A stretch of 64,000 nucleotides of DNA from Euwallacea fornicatus (lineage: Eukaryota > Arthropoda > Insecta > Coleoptera > Curculionidae). Both the position numbers and the translations under genes were made by a program. A model generated the notes under the pieces. That model worked only from the letters and a program-made list of their open reading frames with translations, did no database searches and had not been told where the DNA came from. Below, piece after piece: positions 12,990 through 26,309 of the stretch. The stretch is taken from NCBI RefSeq assembly GCF_040115645.1, contig NC_089550.1, positions 682,001 to 746,000 of the forward strand. The letters are read 5' to 3'. Position 1 is the first letter of the stretch; each line of letters starts with the position of its first letter.

Positions 12990-15780
12990 TGTATACTGCG
13001 TTTTCGCAAAGGCGCAAAGGTGGATAGTGATGCGTGAAAATGTGTAACTTGCGGAAAATGAAAGGTCACGCAGAGGAGTGATGTACCGAGTGAGGAGGAG
13101 AGGATTTCCTATGGAAAGGTCTTAAAATTCATGGATATCACAAGAGGAGCTAAAATCGTTGCAGTTCTATCGCGACGGGGCCCACCTGCGTGACGGTTAT
13201 GTGGCAGGAGCCCCGAATTTCGTAGCGGTCTTTGTACTAGGATTATTATCGTAAATCGAATGCCGAACTTCACGCTGACCGGTGCTCACCTACAGACTAG
13301 TGATCTTAAAACAAAATAGTGAGATTAGCCCTCCGGGATGGGCATTCAGAGAAATGAGTCTCCTTATCGTTTCGAAAACTTCCAGCCTTATTCGGGTACC
13401 AAAACGCGCGTGTAGGTACCCAAGCACCGACGATCAACGGCTGATAAGCCTCGTTCGCAACCCAAGAAAAACACATACTAATATAGGAATTTGTGTTTAA
13501 TTACGTCAAACTAATCGGAACTAAAAGATTCGAGTTTTTCACGGTGAGCACAAGTAGTTACGCGTCGTATGCCCCAGCGACAACGTCAACATGTCGATCA
13601 CATATTTGTCACAACAGCAACCAGTGCGTCCCTAAGAAAGAGGTTTCTCGTTAAGACTTTTTTGGACAGCTCAAAAAGCAAAGACAAAGCCCGACCACTC
13701 CATTAATTAAATCTTTTAAAACAGATGTTGTAAAGCGGATGCCGATAATGCCTCCATGTCTGATGTTCTCTCTAATATTGTTCGGCATAGCTGTCGGATG
13801 TGAACACCATTTCGATGGGGTCGTTCCTTGCGAAATTATTACATATATTCTGTTGTGCGGCTTTTTATCGTTGAAGGTTTCATTGGTGTGGAGTCTCGAA
13901 TATGATAAGGATCAATTTAACAATACGAAAATTAATACCTGACGAAATTGATGAAATACGTCGGGTTTCGGGCCATACCGAACATTTGGTTTTTCTGATT
14001 GGGGATTTCGTTCCAACTTTCGTGTGATTGGTGCGAGTGCCCGAGCCCGCTGCAGACCTGCATGTACCCGACTTTTATCCTATTTAGCCTATCTTCGACC
14101 ACGGTCTTGTCTCCGGTTTAACGATACAAGAGGCCTAAGAAACATTTTCCTGCTTTTACCTCCGCGTGCCATTTGTAACCGCCTGAACACGTTTTCCCAA
14201 CACCCAATTAAACAGCGCTCTATCAGAGAAAAAGCGTATGTCACGTATAAGTTGTAGAATCAATAAAATCGACAGATTACACGCATTAAAACTTATTAAA
14301 AACAGGCAATTACCGACGACCAGATACAACATCCTGTATAAGGGGAGATTTGCATAATGAGCCATCGGATCGAATTCTTGGGATATTATCGAAATATTCG
14401 AATGTTTGTCTTGTGGGACGAGCATCCTTTCTTTGGCTCGGTTTGGGTTTGATTCGGCGGTTCTCAAGCAGTTTAAAATTAATTTTGCATGCACGAAATT
14501 TGATTGATGTGTGTTGCAAATACCCAGGTTTGGGTTTCGGGGTATTATAATGGTCCCAGACTAACCACTTGAAAATAAAACAACACGCAGTATCTGCCGG
14601 ATCTGATGGTAAAGTGAGAATGATTAAACGGTTTTGCCTGTTGCAATTCGGGTCTAATATTGTTCGCAACGGAGCACTGACACAAAGGTTTTAGGTATAA
14701 CACACACAGCGAAATTATTGAACGTGACAAAACATTTGTATGTTTTATGCAAAAATAACGAAAATTCGGAAGCTTTTGAGGAGAACAAAAAAAAAAAAAA
14801 AAGGAGATTTATGAGAGCCGTACCTGTGGCCGAGACACGGAAGGCATGTGCATCAACGCACGGGGTACACAGATCCCACTTAGAAGACATCTTTGAAGTG
14901 CTCCAAAGTCGGTGGAAACACCTGGTGTAGGTAAATAAAGGCTTTGACTAGCTTCGACTGCAACTTTTGTCGTTAGCATTATGCGGAGGTCTGTAACACG
15001 TTCGACGTCCTCCTCGAGGAAACGGGGAATATCGAAAGGTCGAAAAGAGAATTGAAACTTGTGTTATCAGTTTTTGAGCTTTGCAGTCGCAGACGTGGCA
15101 AGACCATATACGGGATGATTCCCGCGGCAAGTTTTTGGAATAAGTGTCGGTCCCCCCTCCCCCCTACTTTTCCAGCGTGTGAAAAATTTATCCAAGAGCC
15201 TGTCTCTCCACGAGCATTTCGTACGGTATTTTCGTCATAGCATAGACTTGTGGCGATAGCACAAGGTACGTGCAACTCATAAGCAGGAGGTATTAACGCG
15301 AAGCAACCTGACCCAACCTAATGCCCATCAGATAGTTTTCACTTAAATAAGCACTCAATTCGTTGTGTTTTCGATTACTTCAAGTGCAGCAGCGTGGTAG
15401 TTCGCCATGATATCAAAAGGCTTTTGACGTGCGTATGTGCAACATTCCTAATATTCTGTTCAGACCATAAACGAGTAACTACAACAACCACACCGTAAAC
15501 TAAAAAGAACTAGAGCATGTTGTGTCTCCTGACTCGGGTCAACGCTGTATAAACAAAGGACATCAACTATAAAAAGTTGTATAACTGCTATTTTTATGAC
15601 TTAATTTATATAAGTAAGGTTTTATGGAGCATCAGCGGAACCTACAACACCAAGTAAATACGCCCTCTGCTTCGCATCTTCATTCTATTAAATCTCCATT
15701 AACAAATTAAATAGCTCTAATGCCAATATAAAACGTGCACGCCACTGACCCCCAAAGGGTACTTCATTCGGTATTCATGA
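12990..15780. other. non-genic stretch
   Basis: No gene recognised. Overlapping minus-strand frames of 112-119 codons at 14156-14669 share the same bases and have no domain. An A16 run is at 14788-14803. ACATCCTGTATAAGG at 14327-14341 resembles a transposon end, but no partner was found. Confidence 0.5.
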
Positions 15781-15796
15781 ATGCATTTAAAGGCCT

Positions 15797-15806
15797 ATAA
15801 AAAGTG
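15797..15806 (+). promoter_or_regulatory. TATA-box-like site without a recognised gene
   Basis: CCTATAAAAAGTGGCG is a strong TATA match in a slightly GC-richer context, but only tiny frames follow. It may be a cryptic site. Confidence 0.15.
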
Positions 15807-18157
15807 GCGTCGGAAAAAAGCTCCGTTGATGGCGAACTGACCCGGTGCACAACTTTTTGGATAGTTTAGGAATTCATTAAAAGTGTTGAAATGGAAATCA
15901 GTTTAACGTGAACTCTTTGGGTAAATAGATATTTAATTTGTACAGTTTTTGTCTAGTTGAAAGCTCATACATTTTCAACAAAATTTACAACGGGGGTTTT
16001 TCCCGAACGGTCACTAACTGATCAATATTCATGACAGAAAATTACCTTCCCCAAATAATCTCATAAAATCTCCTTGGATATTCCCAGATTCCCTCAGATG
16101 CCCTTAGATCTTTTCCGATCTTGGAACATCCACCGATTTCCTGAAATACTTTGGTATTTCATTTGTTCGGCTCTCAATCTTTAATTTTGCTAATTCGCCA
16201 TTGGTAGAAGACAATTTTACGAATTTCTGTGATCAATTCAGGTTTGACCGGAAGTGGCCCTAATTTTCTATCTCCAAACGAGCCCCCCGGTTTTTTTGCC
16301 ACTTCGGATTTGGCGGATCATCGCGCGTACCTCGGAACTCTTGTGATTTCTTATCACGTGACATTAGGTATCGTTTATTTCATTTAAGAATGATGCGATT
16401 TTGGGCGATTTCAAAACGGTCAGTGTGAGAACGAATGGTTGTTTTCAATGAGTCAAGGAGATCCCCACCTTGCTCGCATTGAAATTTCCGGAATTTAGGC
16501 GGAAACGGCGAGCGCAAATCTAAAAATGGGCCAGATTTAGGAGCATTTGCAAAATTACAATTCAAAAAGCGAGTGATTTGTGAAAATTGGCAATTCTTCG
16601 TTTTCAATTTGAATGAAATTTACCTAAGTAATTAGTTCCAGTAAAAGAACTCGAAAGGAACCCAGTCCTGGATAAGGCGATCCGCTTAATCCAAAAATAT
16701 AAAAATTCAGGCCGTTTTGCGTAAAAATGAAGAGTCGGTCGCAACACTGCCTCTCCGAAAAGTTGCAGTGTTGCCACCTCGGTTGCGTTTTAAATGTTGA
16801 CGGAAATCGTGGCCTCTCCAATGAGGTACCGTGCATGGATGAGGAAATGTTTGTTCTCGCATGCAATTTGAATACACATTTCTGATTAAAGTCCGCACGA
16901 GGGCCGAAATCAACCCTTTTATGTCGTTTCTGCCAACCGAAATTTGCAATTCCCAAACTTAGAAGCTTTTTGATTTCGCATATCCTTTGATTTTAACAAT
17001 TTATTTAAATAAACTTCACCATCCCCGCCATTGCGAACAACAGTTTACGACCGAACCTCAGAACGTGCCGACTATTTTTACCTTCGTACAAACACAATCA
17101 AAGTACAAGTTTCGCAACCTGAAGTGGCCTCATTTATCAAATAAGAATTACTTTTTCAAGTTGCATTACCGCACGTTTCGGCACTTACACTCGGTGACAT
17201 GGAAATTGTAACACCAAGAAGGGATGGAAACCTTTTTTTTATTTAAGGCACGTTTAGCTAATAAAAAGTAATAACTAATCAAAATTTCATGCCATGGCTC
17301 AAATGGAAGTGTCACATCCACCACCTTTTTGCAATTCTTCGTGCCATTGTCATCGACTCTGTTCCTTTCGCATTTGCGTTAACATAATTCTACACAATCC
17401 AATGGATCGATGCCACGGAGGCTGACGAACTGCGAGATCAATGGAGGGTCTCGGCATATTATTATTTAAAAATTGTGTTGAAATGTAAATCTATTCTCTC
17501 AGGGGCAATATATCTGGTTCTAGGACTTATGCGGCTATAGCAACGCGAACTGAGATATGGGGGCGCAGTCTATGGCAGAAACGACGAGTGCACACAGAGC
17601 CGTTCTGGCGGAATTATCTCGTAGATAACGGACGGGAAAAAATATCAAATTCAAAATACGGTACGTCGCATTAGACTTTTGCAAAGCGGAATTTAACCGG
17701 GTATCTACGGGGTCTCCCCTTTACTTTTCGTTTTCGAAGCGATGGGGCGTAGAACATGGACCGTTCCTCCATCCGCCTTCGCTTTGTAGATAGTCGAAGA
17801 GTGGATTGCACGTGCGCAATTTCTTAAGTGGAAAATGTGTTAAAATTTCTTGCACTGAATTGCATTTCAATTAAAACCGACTGCCACGTATAAATCATTA
17901 CAGTTTATTTTTTTTAATTTTTTTATGTTTGTGAAAGAATACAATTTCATTTTAGCCGAGCGATAGCAGTGCATCGAATCAACCGGTTTCATTGTATTCG
18001 TGACAGTGTTAACATTACCACTTTGTTCGCGTCAATTGTCAGATTAATAGATCCAATTTCACAATCATTTTAATAACCGTCGCATAAAACGCATTATTTC
18101 CCAAACAGAATTATTTCCACGGTTGGAAGTGGATAATGCAGCACACAACCGATATAT

Positions 18158-18159
<2 letters not shown>

Positions 18160-18188
<29 letters not shown>
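18160..18188. repeat. (TAA)n microsatellite
   Basis: About nine uninterrupted AAT/TAA trinucleotides, directly before a GGGGTGGGG string. Confidence 0.95.
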
Positions 18189-18189
<1 letters not shown>

Positions 18190-18550
18190 GGGGTGGGGTA
18201 AATTGCCACAATTCCTGCCCCGGCCTGCAGCATTCGACACTAAAGTTTTTTATTCTTTTTTTTTTCTTTTTTATTTTTTTTTATTTTACATAAATGAAAA
18301 TGACGTAATGGAAATGAGTGGTGGCGGATCAAATGGGCACAAAGAGCAAGAAATGTGTTCTTTCAAACTGCTGATTATCAAGGTTTTTGTATATTACTGG
18401 AGAAGTATGGAGTTTTGCTAATTCTGGTGTTCGCACGAGGTTAGAGACCTTTTCAGAAGCATGATGTACTGGATTACATGCAGACAATATAGAACGGAAT
18501 ATAATGTTTCTGGCGGTATTCAACATTACTGGACAATGCCGAACTAAGCA

Positions 18551-18575
18551 TTTTTTTTTTTTTTTTTTTTTTTTT
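18551..18575. repeat. poly(T) tract, 25 bases
   Basis: An uninterrupted T25. On the minus strand it would be a poly(A) tail, but no retroposed body is recognisable next to it. Confidence 0.9.
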
Positions 18576-18827
18576 AATTATTGCCTCAACACAAGAATTA
18601 TTTTCTCGCATTGTTTTGCGAGCAACTATTGAATTACATTTTGCGATGCGAGAAACGGTGATGATCGTGCCACACTCAGGCCAAGACGGCTTACATCGCG
18701 GCGTCGCTGCTAACTGAACTTTTAATTATTAACTAACAAAATACGGTTATTAAACCAATCAGAGTTGAAAAATAACTCGGCGCGAGGCTAATCAAAGCAA
18801 GTTGAAAAAAATTGCGATCCACACATG

Positions 18828-19183
18828 TGGTTCAAATCACGCAATTTTTTATTCACGTCGCAAAATGTAACGATCGAGAATTGCCTTATGTAAAATGTCA
18901 AGTCATAAATTTAATGCAGTGAAAAAGAATGAAGATATATTTGAATGTCCAAACTTGATGGTATTTTTTGCACGGTGGCCGCCTTAATTTGGCGTTTTAA
19001 ACCGTCGTGTTCCTCGTCCACCGAATTTAGCGGCAAAAAGTAAACAGAAAAATCAACAGAATAATGTAACACATAATAAATGTTAACGGGAAAAAATTAA
19101 ATAAAATAAAAATGTGAAGAGGCGTGGCGTCACTGCTGATGTGAAGCCTGTGACGTGCATAAATAGTTACGTGATTTGAGCCA
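18828..19183. mobile_element. TGGTTC-family MITE, copy B
   Basis: Inverted ends read TGGTTCAAATCACGCAA and TTACGTGATTTGAGCCA. The core shares GTAACGATCGAGAATTGCC, GGCGTTTTAAACCGTCGTG and CACTGCTGATGTGAAGCC with the other copies. It is flanked by TG and CA rather than TA, so either the target duplication has mutated or the true end lies two bases further out. It encodes nothing. Confidence 0.85.
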
Positions 19184-22100
19184 CATTTACATATGTACGT
19201 AGATGTAGGTTATGTTTCACATAAATTACTAAGAATTCGACGCAGAACGGGAAAATAAAACGTCTATTTCTATATCAAATATTTGGGATGCTCTAATTAA
19301 AATAGAGAAATCGATCTCACCTCTTGTGCCGCGGGAAGTCAAAACGAGGCAATTCGATTTTCCAAAAACTCGTTAGAATCACCCTCTGCACGAGGCATGC
19401 GCATCGATCGAAATATCGACAAAAATATCCATCCCTGAGTTCACAAGTGATATTCTTAGAACAGCTGCGTCCGCAACGTCTTACGCAGCGGTTCCTTTGA
19501 TCTTTTACTATGTGGTACGACGCGGCACAAACCATTTGGTTACACGGTTGCGGTGCACTGCGCCATGTGACATTCGTCCTTATTTTTTTGCTTCCGAGCT
19601 ACGCATTTTTTGACGACAGTTCCGAGTTAATTTGGTTTGAATTTTCAAAATGCTCAATAAATTCACTTCGAGTTTGACGGCGATGCGATTAATCACGTTG
19701 TGCTCACTTCGGTACGACCTGTAGTACGTTCATAAATAAATATTCACCGACGAAACGATGTGGTAATCGTGGCAGCGAGATATGGGAAATTGAGCTACTT
19801 TTACTAAGTCGTCGAAAGAAAATAAAACCATAAATTCAATGTACCACAAGCGAATCCTAAACGTATACTGAACTTATCTACCTCTGCACAAGCAGTTCTT
19901 TCCGAAACATGTTTCCTTCGATTTTCCATTACTCTCCTTGATTCTCCGTCCCTGGACACTAGGAAATCCCCTCAGTGGCGTTTGTGCAAAAGCCTTTTTA
20001 CGTTGGCGAGAATGAATTTGCATGTAAAGCCTTTTAGCTAGGGATTTTCCCCCAGAAATGCAGTTTTCCTGATACACATAATATTCTTTTTTCTAGGATT
20101 TCGTACCCGTTTTTACCCAAGTTAAGCCGGTTGATGCTCCTCTATGTCCTGGTCAGCGTACGTCTGTATTTCACTTAGGACTGCAAGTTTAAAATTTTTA
20201 AAAACACAAGAAAGTTATCACATAAGAGGATTTGCTAAAAGAACAACTCTAAACCTTTGGCGTGTATTAAAGCGTGATGAAAATGTTTTTATATTTTCGA
20301 AAATTCGCTGATATGGGAAGAAGATTAATTTTGCTTCATTGCTGATTCTCCGGGAAAGCATTGCTTGCCGACACGTCTTTATTGGAAATCGTTGCGTGGA
20401 AATCTATGACTCCATAATTCAATTTTGCATCGATTCCAATAAAGACAATTTTAATAGATCGGAGAGGACAGATTTGCGTTTGAGCGAGGAATCACAAATG
20501 ATCTTAAATTTACCAAACATCATCGAGATATTTGTCTTGCATTCCCTTCCACGCTTAATACTGTATTTCATTCCTGTTCACTAGTCTCCTTTCAAAGATC
20601 ACCTTCCATTTGCAGTTCCATGTTAACCGAAAGATTGTTTCCCGCTCCCCGGGACTGCTCTACTTTCGGCATCGAACTCATTACTGCCAATGAAAGAGCA
20701 AAAACATCTTCCTCTATCTGTTGATATGGTAAAATGACAATGAAAGAACTAGTTATTCGTCTAACAATTAAATTGTTCCGCCATTGTCGTATTCTAAGCC
20801 GGTTTTGTTTACGTAAAATCGGTAATTAGGAAAAACGGTTATGGCCGTTGGACCAGAAACGATAAATTAGGTCAGTTCTTGTCAAGAAATATCAAAGAAT
20901 TTACGGCACATTGTTTAATCACGAAATGTCCTTTATTTTTTCTTAAGATAGATCTACAGATTTCTTACCGTTACGTATGTTTTCACGACGTGGAGGGGAA
21001 TTTCCATATACAAAGAACGGTTTGGCACGTGGCGAACTCACCTGAAATAGAAAAAATAATAATATTAGCCCCATTGATAAACTTGCCTAGAGTTTGATCT
21101 ATCGACCCTTAACGCTTTCGCCCCTCAGCTGCAGCCCTTCCGCATTAATTCGATATCTCTAGTTTATCAGTGTCACACTATCTTTCAGCCAATCAATTAT
21201 CGGCCTTTGCATTTAAATTTTTGCATGGTGCTCGGATGATCCATTCTCTTATTTGAGAAATTTTTAGTGTTCCACAGCCCCCAAAGCCTTATGTAGCTCA
21301 CCCAAATTTAGTCCGTTTCCAAAAATTTCACGTATCCTACTAAAATTCCAGCCTTAACCTCTGACACCAAATGAGGACTTAAGATAGATTTGGCTCTATT
21401 AAACCTGCGATTCTGACGATGACGATAACGAAAATTCGTGTTTTCACATGTAGGATATTGGGGATGGTCGTACCATTTTGTGGTATTTCACCCTGCACTA
21501 TTTCTACGAATATAATTGTTTCACCCAACGAGTTAATTCCATTAACACTACTTTTTTCCAAAACTTTTCAGATTGCTATCAAGTGCGTTCTCGGGGGGAT
21601 TTTTTTTTTCATGGAAGGCCGTATAGAGCACGTAAAGCCCGCATGAAAGACCAATCTTCAGTGGGCAAATCAAAAGAAAAATGCCCATTGGGAGTGACTT
21701 TCATCTTGCTATTCAAAAGGGAAGAGATGCGGGATATCCCTTTGATTTTTAGCTCGAAAAATCCGAACCAGTAATGTGTGCATTAAAAGACACTCAAATT
21801 AGATTACATTAATAGATATTACTAAATTGCTTTCCAGAAAAATCTTAAACATGAAGATGTGAAATTTTTTCCAAATTCATCAGGACTTTACAACGAATTA
21901 AAAGCTTCTTTTCCCAGTTCGGAAACGCGTAGAATTTCATCGATGTTTTAACGATTGTGATTAATCACAGCTGAGAAGAATACTTTAGGCTCGTTCCGAA
22001 TGCGTAAACATATCCGGAATCTTACGAATTTAATTTTTTACGTAAAAAATAGCGCAAAAACGTGGGAGAGGGACCGCTTTGGCGGAAATCCAAGTATAGT

Positions 22101-22412
22101 TTTTGGCGTGAACTCGAGGAATGTGCCCTATAGATGATCTATGATGATCGACACGTTTTGGCCTGTCGAGGAGATTTGAAGCTCCATAAGGTACATTTCC
22201 TCCGGGGTCGTATCCGCGAAGTATTTGCAAAAGTATCTGCGAATGCACGTAATTCCTCCAGAGGTGCGTAGGTACAGCTTTCTCATGAGGATTTCTAGAT
22301 ACATAATAAATTGCAAAAAATTGAGAGTTAAATAGTAGAAAACACTATTTCTACCGCGATTTGATATGTATCTGGAAATTCATGTGGGAAGGCTACACTT
22401 ACGCACTTTCTG
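19184..22412. other. non-genic stretch
   Basis: No gene recognised. Short frames of up to 98 codons overlap one another. Segments around 21200-21760 look like diverged repeat DNA with no defined ends. Confidence 0.55.
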
Positions 22413-22702
22413 AACGTACGAACTGGTGCTAAATACTCACAAAGACAGTTAAAAAATCGCAATGCGAAAATGGAACAAGTTCAGAATAAACTTTTAAGAT
22501 ACATGCATTATAAAGATACCAAGGCATGCACTATTGACAAACCAAGTTCGGAACTGAGAATCAGATATAAGTTTAATAGCCCGGACAAACGGCGTGAATT
22601 TCACTGCTTATTACTTTTGTATAAACTTGTGAATAAATACATCGATGGTTCTGCGTTTCCATCGCAAATAAATTTTTATGTACCACAGCGGATGTCCACC
22701 TA
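22413..22702 (+). pseudogene. non-LTR retrotransposon reverse-transcriptase C-terminal fragment
   Basis: One continuous plus frame begins upstream of 22470 and runs into the MITE at 22703. It contains MEQVQNKLLRYMHYK, then RREFHCLLLLYKLVNKYIDG, then INFYVPQR. This order matches the region after the catalytic domain of jockey/CR1-type reverse transcriptases: a VQ...LRY motif, an RR...LLYKL...ID motif, then an I.F.VP.R motif. Only about 95 codons remain, without catalytic motifs, so it is a truncated relic. The last codons of the frame (YGSNHVTFY) come from the MITE end, showing that the MITE inserted into the relic. The exact clade is uncertain. Confidence 0.6.
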
Positions 22703-22995
22703 TGGTTCAAATCACGTAACTTTTTATTTACGTCACAAAATGTAACGATCGAGAGTCGCCTTTTGCGGGATGACAAGTCGTATAAATTTAATGCGCTAAA
22801 AAAGGATAGAAATATGTTTAAAGGTCCTAACATAACCCTATTATTTTTTGCTCCTTTTTCACTTAATTTGTTGACGTTTCGGTTTAATTTTTGGCGGTAA
22901 ACGTGTGTTTTTTTTTTTTTGTTGTTGAGAAGTAAAGTAATGCTCCTGGCAATTTGTTGTCGGCGTTGTTGTTGTTATTATCATTGCTGGTGTAA
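22703..22995. mobile_element. TGGTTC-family MITE, copy C, one end only
   Basis: The left end TGGTTCAAATCACGTAAC is intact and preceded by TA at 22701-22702. The core (ACGATCGAGAGTCGCC, a T13 run, then ATGCTCCTGGCAATTTGTTG and TTGTTATTATCATTGC) parallels copy E. Similarity to copy E fades near 22995, and no inverted right end is recognisable, so this copy is truncated or its right end was replaced. Confidence 0.75.
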
Positions 22996-25230
22996 TATCC
23001 AGTTATATAAGCACCAGGACCTGGCAAATTCCGGCCGATGGAAGGGGCTCCGCGAGGAATGTCAGGCCAGACGCGGCGGCCGTTTAACGGAAATCGAATC
23101 ACCACATCGGCAGGTATTCTTTATCGAATGAAGCGACAATTATTCGAGAATATTCAACAGTGCAGTGTTAATAGCAACTTCAGCTAGAAACCAGCAAGTG
23201 GCTCACCCCTTGTCAGGTCAGAAATTGCACAATTATTCGAATGTTGATCAATTCCGCCGTAACATTCACGTTATCAATTTCGACTCACATCGGCCCAGGC
23301 AGTATGTCTTTCGCCGACCACCCAAAAACTTATCCTCCCATGCGATCAATAAGCGTCAATCAATTTGCCGGACACAGAGGTACAAAAACCTACAACTTTT
23401 TACTCGAAACATGTTACAAAATCGGACAAGTTTTACGACTGTTATTAATCTAAATACCGAGCAAGGTGGTTAGCCGGTTCCACTTTTTCTAAGGTCCTTG
23501 GTCTACACGTATTAGTATCACAAAATCAAAATAATCATGGAAGAAAAAGTGGCGAGACTACCGTTGGGAATTAATTCGAATTCGATTCAATATTTGAACA
23601 ATATAATCCGATTCTTATCGTTTTCTTGTTGAACGCCGGTCTAGATTTTTTTTATGGGCTATTATCTTGCCGGCACTATCAAATAATAAGGTTGTTTCTA
23701 GGTTCTCTTACACAAGGAGACGACAAACCCAAAATTTATGTTAATTTTTATCGTCAAAAGATAAGCGTGTAACGAGTCTTGTCTAGTGCGACTCCGAGTA
23801 AAAGACATGAAGAGGTATAAATGTGAACGAAGGGGGCAATTTAAAAATTCCGGTGAGGAGGTTACGAAGGCGCCAAAATTAAAATGTAAGTGTAAACGTG
23901 AAAAATATCGATTTCCTCAAAAATCATGAGATGAAGTTGCTGCCAGTGCAAAAATCGATGCCACAGCATTTGCCTGGAGTGACACGACGTAGTAAAGAAG
24001 ATCAATAGCGAATTTAAGACCCTGTCCTGAACCTCCTCCGGATCTACGTGCCTGTTCTGGTCTATCACGTTTCACCCTTCATTCATACCCCACATGTCAC
24101 GTTTTTACACCTTTAATCCGTAAGGTCGGTTGATTCGACGTTCCAAACCCAGAAGTACGTCGAATTTCTATCTACACTAGACGAAAATATCTACTTTTTC
24201 TCTGGGGATCATTATCAAGCTCGCTCATCCTTCCCCGATTCCCTATAGTCTATAACGCGTTTTCCAACGTTTTCTTCCAGGCTTAAGCCCGAATGATTTG
24301 ACGTTTCAAACCAATAACTATCTTGGACTGAGAACTTAAGACCGATTTTTCTCTCAGTAGCAAATAAAAATTCTTACTTTTCCCTTCTCTGCCCTTTGCC
24401 CTTAACTCGTTCCCCAGATGCAGTCACGTATCCATCTCTCTTAACGCCCCAACCCCGTTGATTTGGGGGCAAGCTCATAGTACGGAGGACAAAAAAAAAT
24501 TAGCTCAGTTTTGATTCTTTTTCCCCTCTCACACGCTTTGTGCTCTGATCGTCTCTGTTTCAACAGACATTAACCTCAGCTGATTTAACGTTTCAGATCC
24601 GTAAATTTTGAATTGAGAGACACTTCTCCGCGTACAGCTCAGCTAATATTCGCCCGCTTCAGGTCCTCAAGGGTGACTTTCGCTACGCATCTTTTGTGCT
24701 ACAGTTCCTCTTCAATAGGATTTTATTTTCAATACTCTGCATCGCCCACCGTATTTGCTGGTTAGTTGATTTAAAATCTTTAATTCGCTATACGTAGACA
24801 GAAGCTGGAACGTCTGCGTTCAAGACCTGTTATTGACTTATGAAAGATGCTTCTTGAATTACAATTGCCGTTTTCCAAATTACAGTTGGAAGTGGTGTAG
24901 ATCCAGATGCTGCGGTGTTGTGGGTAAAAGGAAAAAGGAAAAAATATCTGCACGGACCGTGACAGCTTCGGTTAACCGTGTGGTTCATAGTTCATGGTTT
25001 TGGCAACCTCAGAAGGACTGATGGTCCACGTGAGGCAGTGGACGGGCACGGCAAGTAATTATTGTTTCGTCGGATCAAAAATCGTTCCGATCAGGCGTTT
25101 TGCAAGAAAAACACCAAAAGTGTACAAATTGTTGTTACCTGCAGCCCGTTGTTCTTTAATTTTGTACCTGCCCCAACGGCACCGATTGCGCAATACATCG
25201 CAGTAAATTATCATTAGGTTCAGTATGCCT
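22996..25230. other. non-genic stretch
   Basis: No gene recognised. Open frames at 23165-23473 (two frames over the same bases) have no known motif. Pyrimidine-rich plus-strand text at 24060-24720 is present without clear exons. Confidence 0.55.
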
Positions 25231-25696
25231 ATACAGGGTTATTCAGATTCGACGCTCATCATTGAGATCTCAGTAACCGTAAGAGATACGAGGTGGGTTA
25301 AATTGGGGCGAAGTTCTACAATTTGGAGCTCAATAAAGTGCCCTTTCAAAATTTGGAAAATTCCGATTACTTCCGGAGATGTCCGTAAAAAACCGGAATT
25401 TTGAAAAATAGTTCATTTCTTCTCTGATGTTATTGGAAAAGGTAATTAAAAACGAATGGCACGTTATAATTGCCACTTTTTGTCTTCTACAAAATAGCGA
25501 AATCATATTTGAAATTTGACGTTTAGATTTCCTGCAACCTGCAATTTGATGAAAATATTTAAAAAAATCATTGTGCTTTGGAGAATAAGAACAAGGATAC
25601 AAGGAAATTGTACAACTTCCCCCATTTAACCCACCTCGTATCTCTTATGGTTACTGAGATCTCAACGATGAGCGTCGAATCTGAATAACCCTGTAT
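25231..25696. mobile_element. MITE with ~92-bp inverted arms
   Basis: The arm ATACAGGGTTATTCAGATTC at 25231 is repeated inverted as GAATCTGAATAACCCTGTAT, ending at 25696. Pairing continues inward through the CGACGCTCATC, GAGATCTCAGTAACC and GAGATACGAGGTGGGTTAAA blocks with few mismatches. Total length is about 466 bp. No coding motif is visible in the 280-bp centre. The inner arm is related to diverged pieces at 27423-27540 (minus) and 50063-50220 (plus). Confidence 0.9.
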
Positions 25697-25704
25697 ATGT
25701 GTGC

Positions 25705-26309
25705 ATACATACAAGGTGGCGCAATAGTGTGACAAAGTACCATGTCTTCCTTATTTTACAAAATTAAAAAAAAACTGTTCGAATAAAAGTTATACGTGAA
25801 CATACAGCCTACATTTTAAAAATACTTTTTATCGTATAGGGTGTTGCATAAAGACAGGTCAAAATATTTATTCATTTTATTTAACGGAACCCCCTATATA
25901 TTATTGTATATTTGGATTCCTCGTAAAATTCTCTCCATGGTGGGATAATTGGTTTTAAATTAAATTGGAACGTTGTCTGCTTATGTCGAAAAAGGTTTAA
26001 ATTTAAAGCAAAACATGGTTCCATAACGTGCGCTATAACTTTCAAAGCACGTTAATTATTTTAACAAAAATTGACGCAACAGAAGACATAGGGATGCTCA
26101 AGTGCCTTGTTCAACGAATAAGTCGGTTTCTTATTCAGAATACTTTCTACGGGCCCTGCAACTTGGGAATATTCAAATTCATTTTTCTTGGAATTTTTAA
26201 ATGAGACACCCTGTATTTACGAATCCTATATTTTGTAATATTATATATAATTTTGTAAAATAAGGAAGACATGGTACTTTGTCACACTATTGCGCCACCC
26301 TGTATGTAT
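25705..26309. mobile_element. MITE with ~62-bp inverted arms
   Basis: GGTGGCGCAATAGTGTGACA at the left is matched inverted by TGTCACACTATTGCGCCACC at the right. Pairing runs from ATACATACA at 25705 to TGTATGTAT at 26309 and extends inward to TTTTACAAAATTA. The arms are nearly identical, suggesting recent activity. The element starts only 8 bp after the previous one ends. It contains a further nested inverted-repeat unit and no coding motif. Confidence 0.9.
25835..26215. mobile_element. nested MITE inside the 25705-26309 element
   Basis: Ends read TATAGGGTGTTGCAT and, inverted, ATGAGACACCCTGTA, giving about 381 bp. Only about 12-14 terminal bases pair. The termini resemble the TACAGGGTG class seen at 54636 and 63432. 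The inside is AT-rich and non-coding. Confidence 0.5.

Larger units (their letters stand above)
15850..18827. other. non-genic stretch with simple repeats
   Basis: No gene recognised. A minus-strand frame at 16624-16956 (110 codons) has no known domain, and another frame overlaps it. Simple repeats at 18160 and 18551 are listed separately. Confidence 0.55.

Noticed and set aside
14156..14669. 112- and 119-codon minus-strand frames
   Set aside because: They overlap each other in different frames and include a transposon-end-like string; no motif.
19860..19880. Partial match to an iab-4-like microRNA (ACGTATACTGAA)
   Set aside because: Only about 12 bases agree and no facing arm forms a hairpin.
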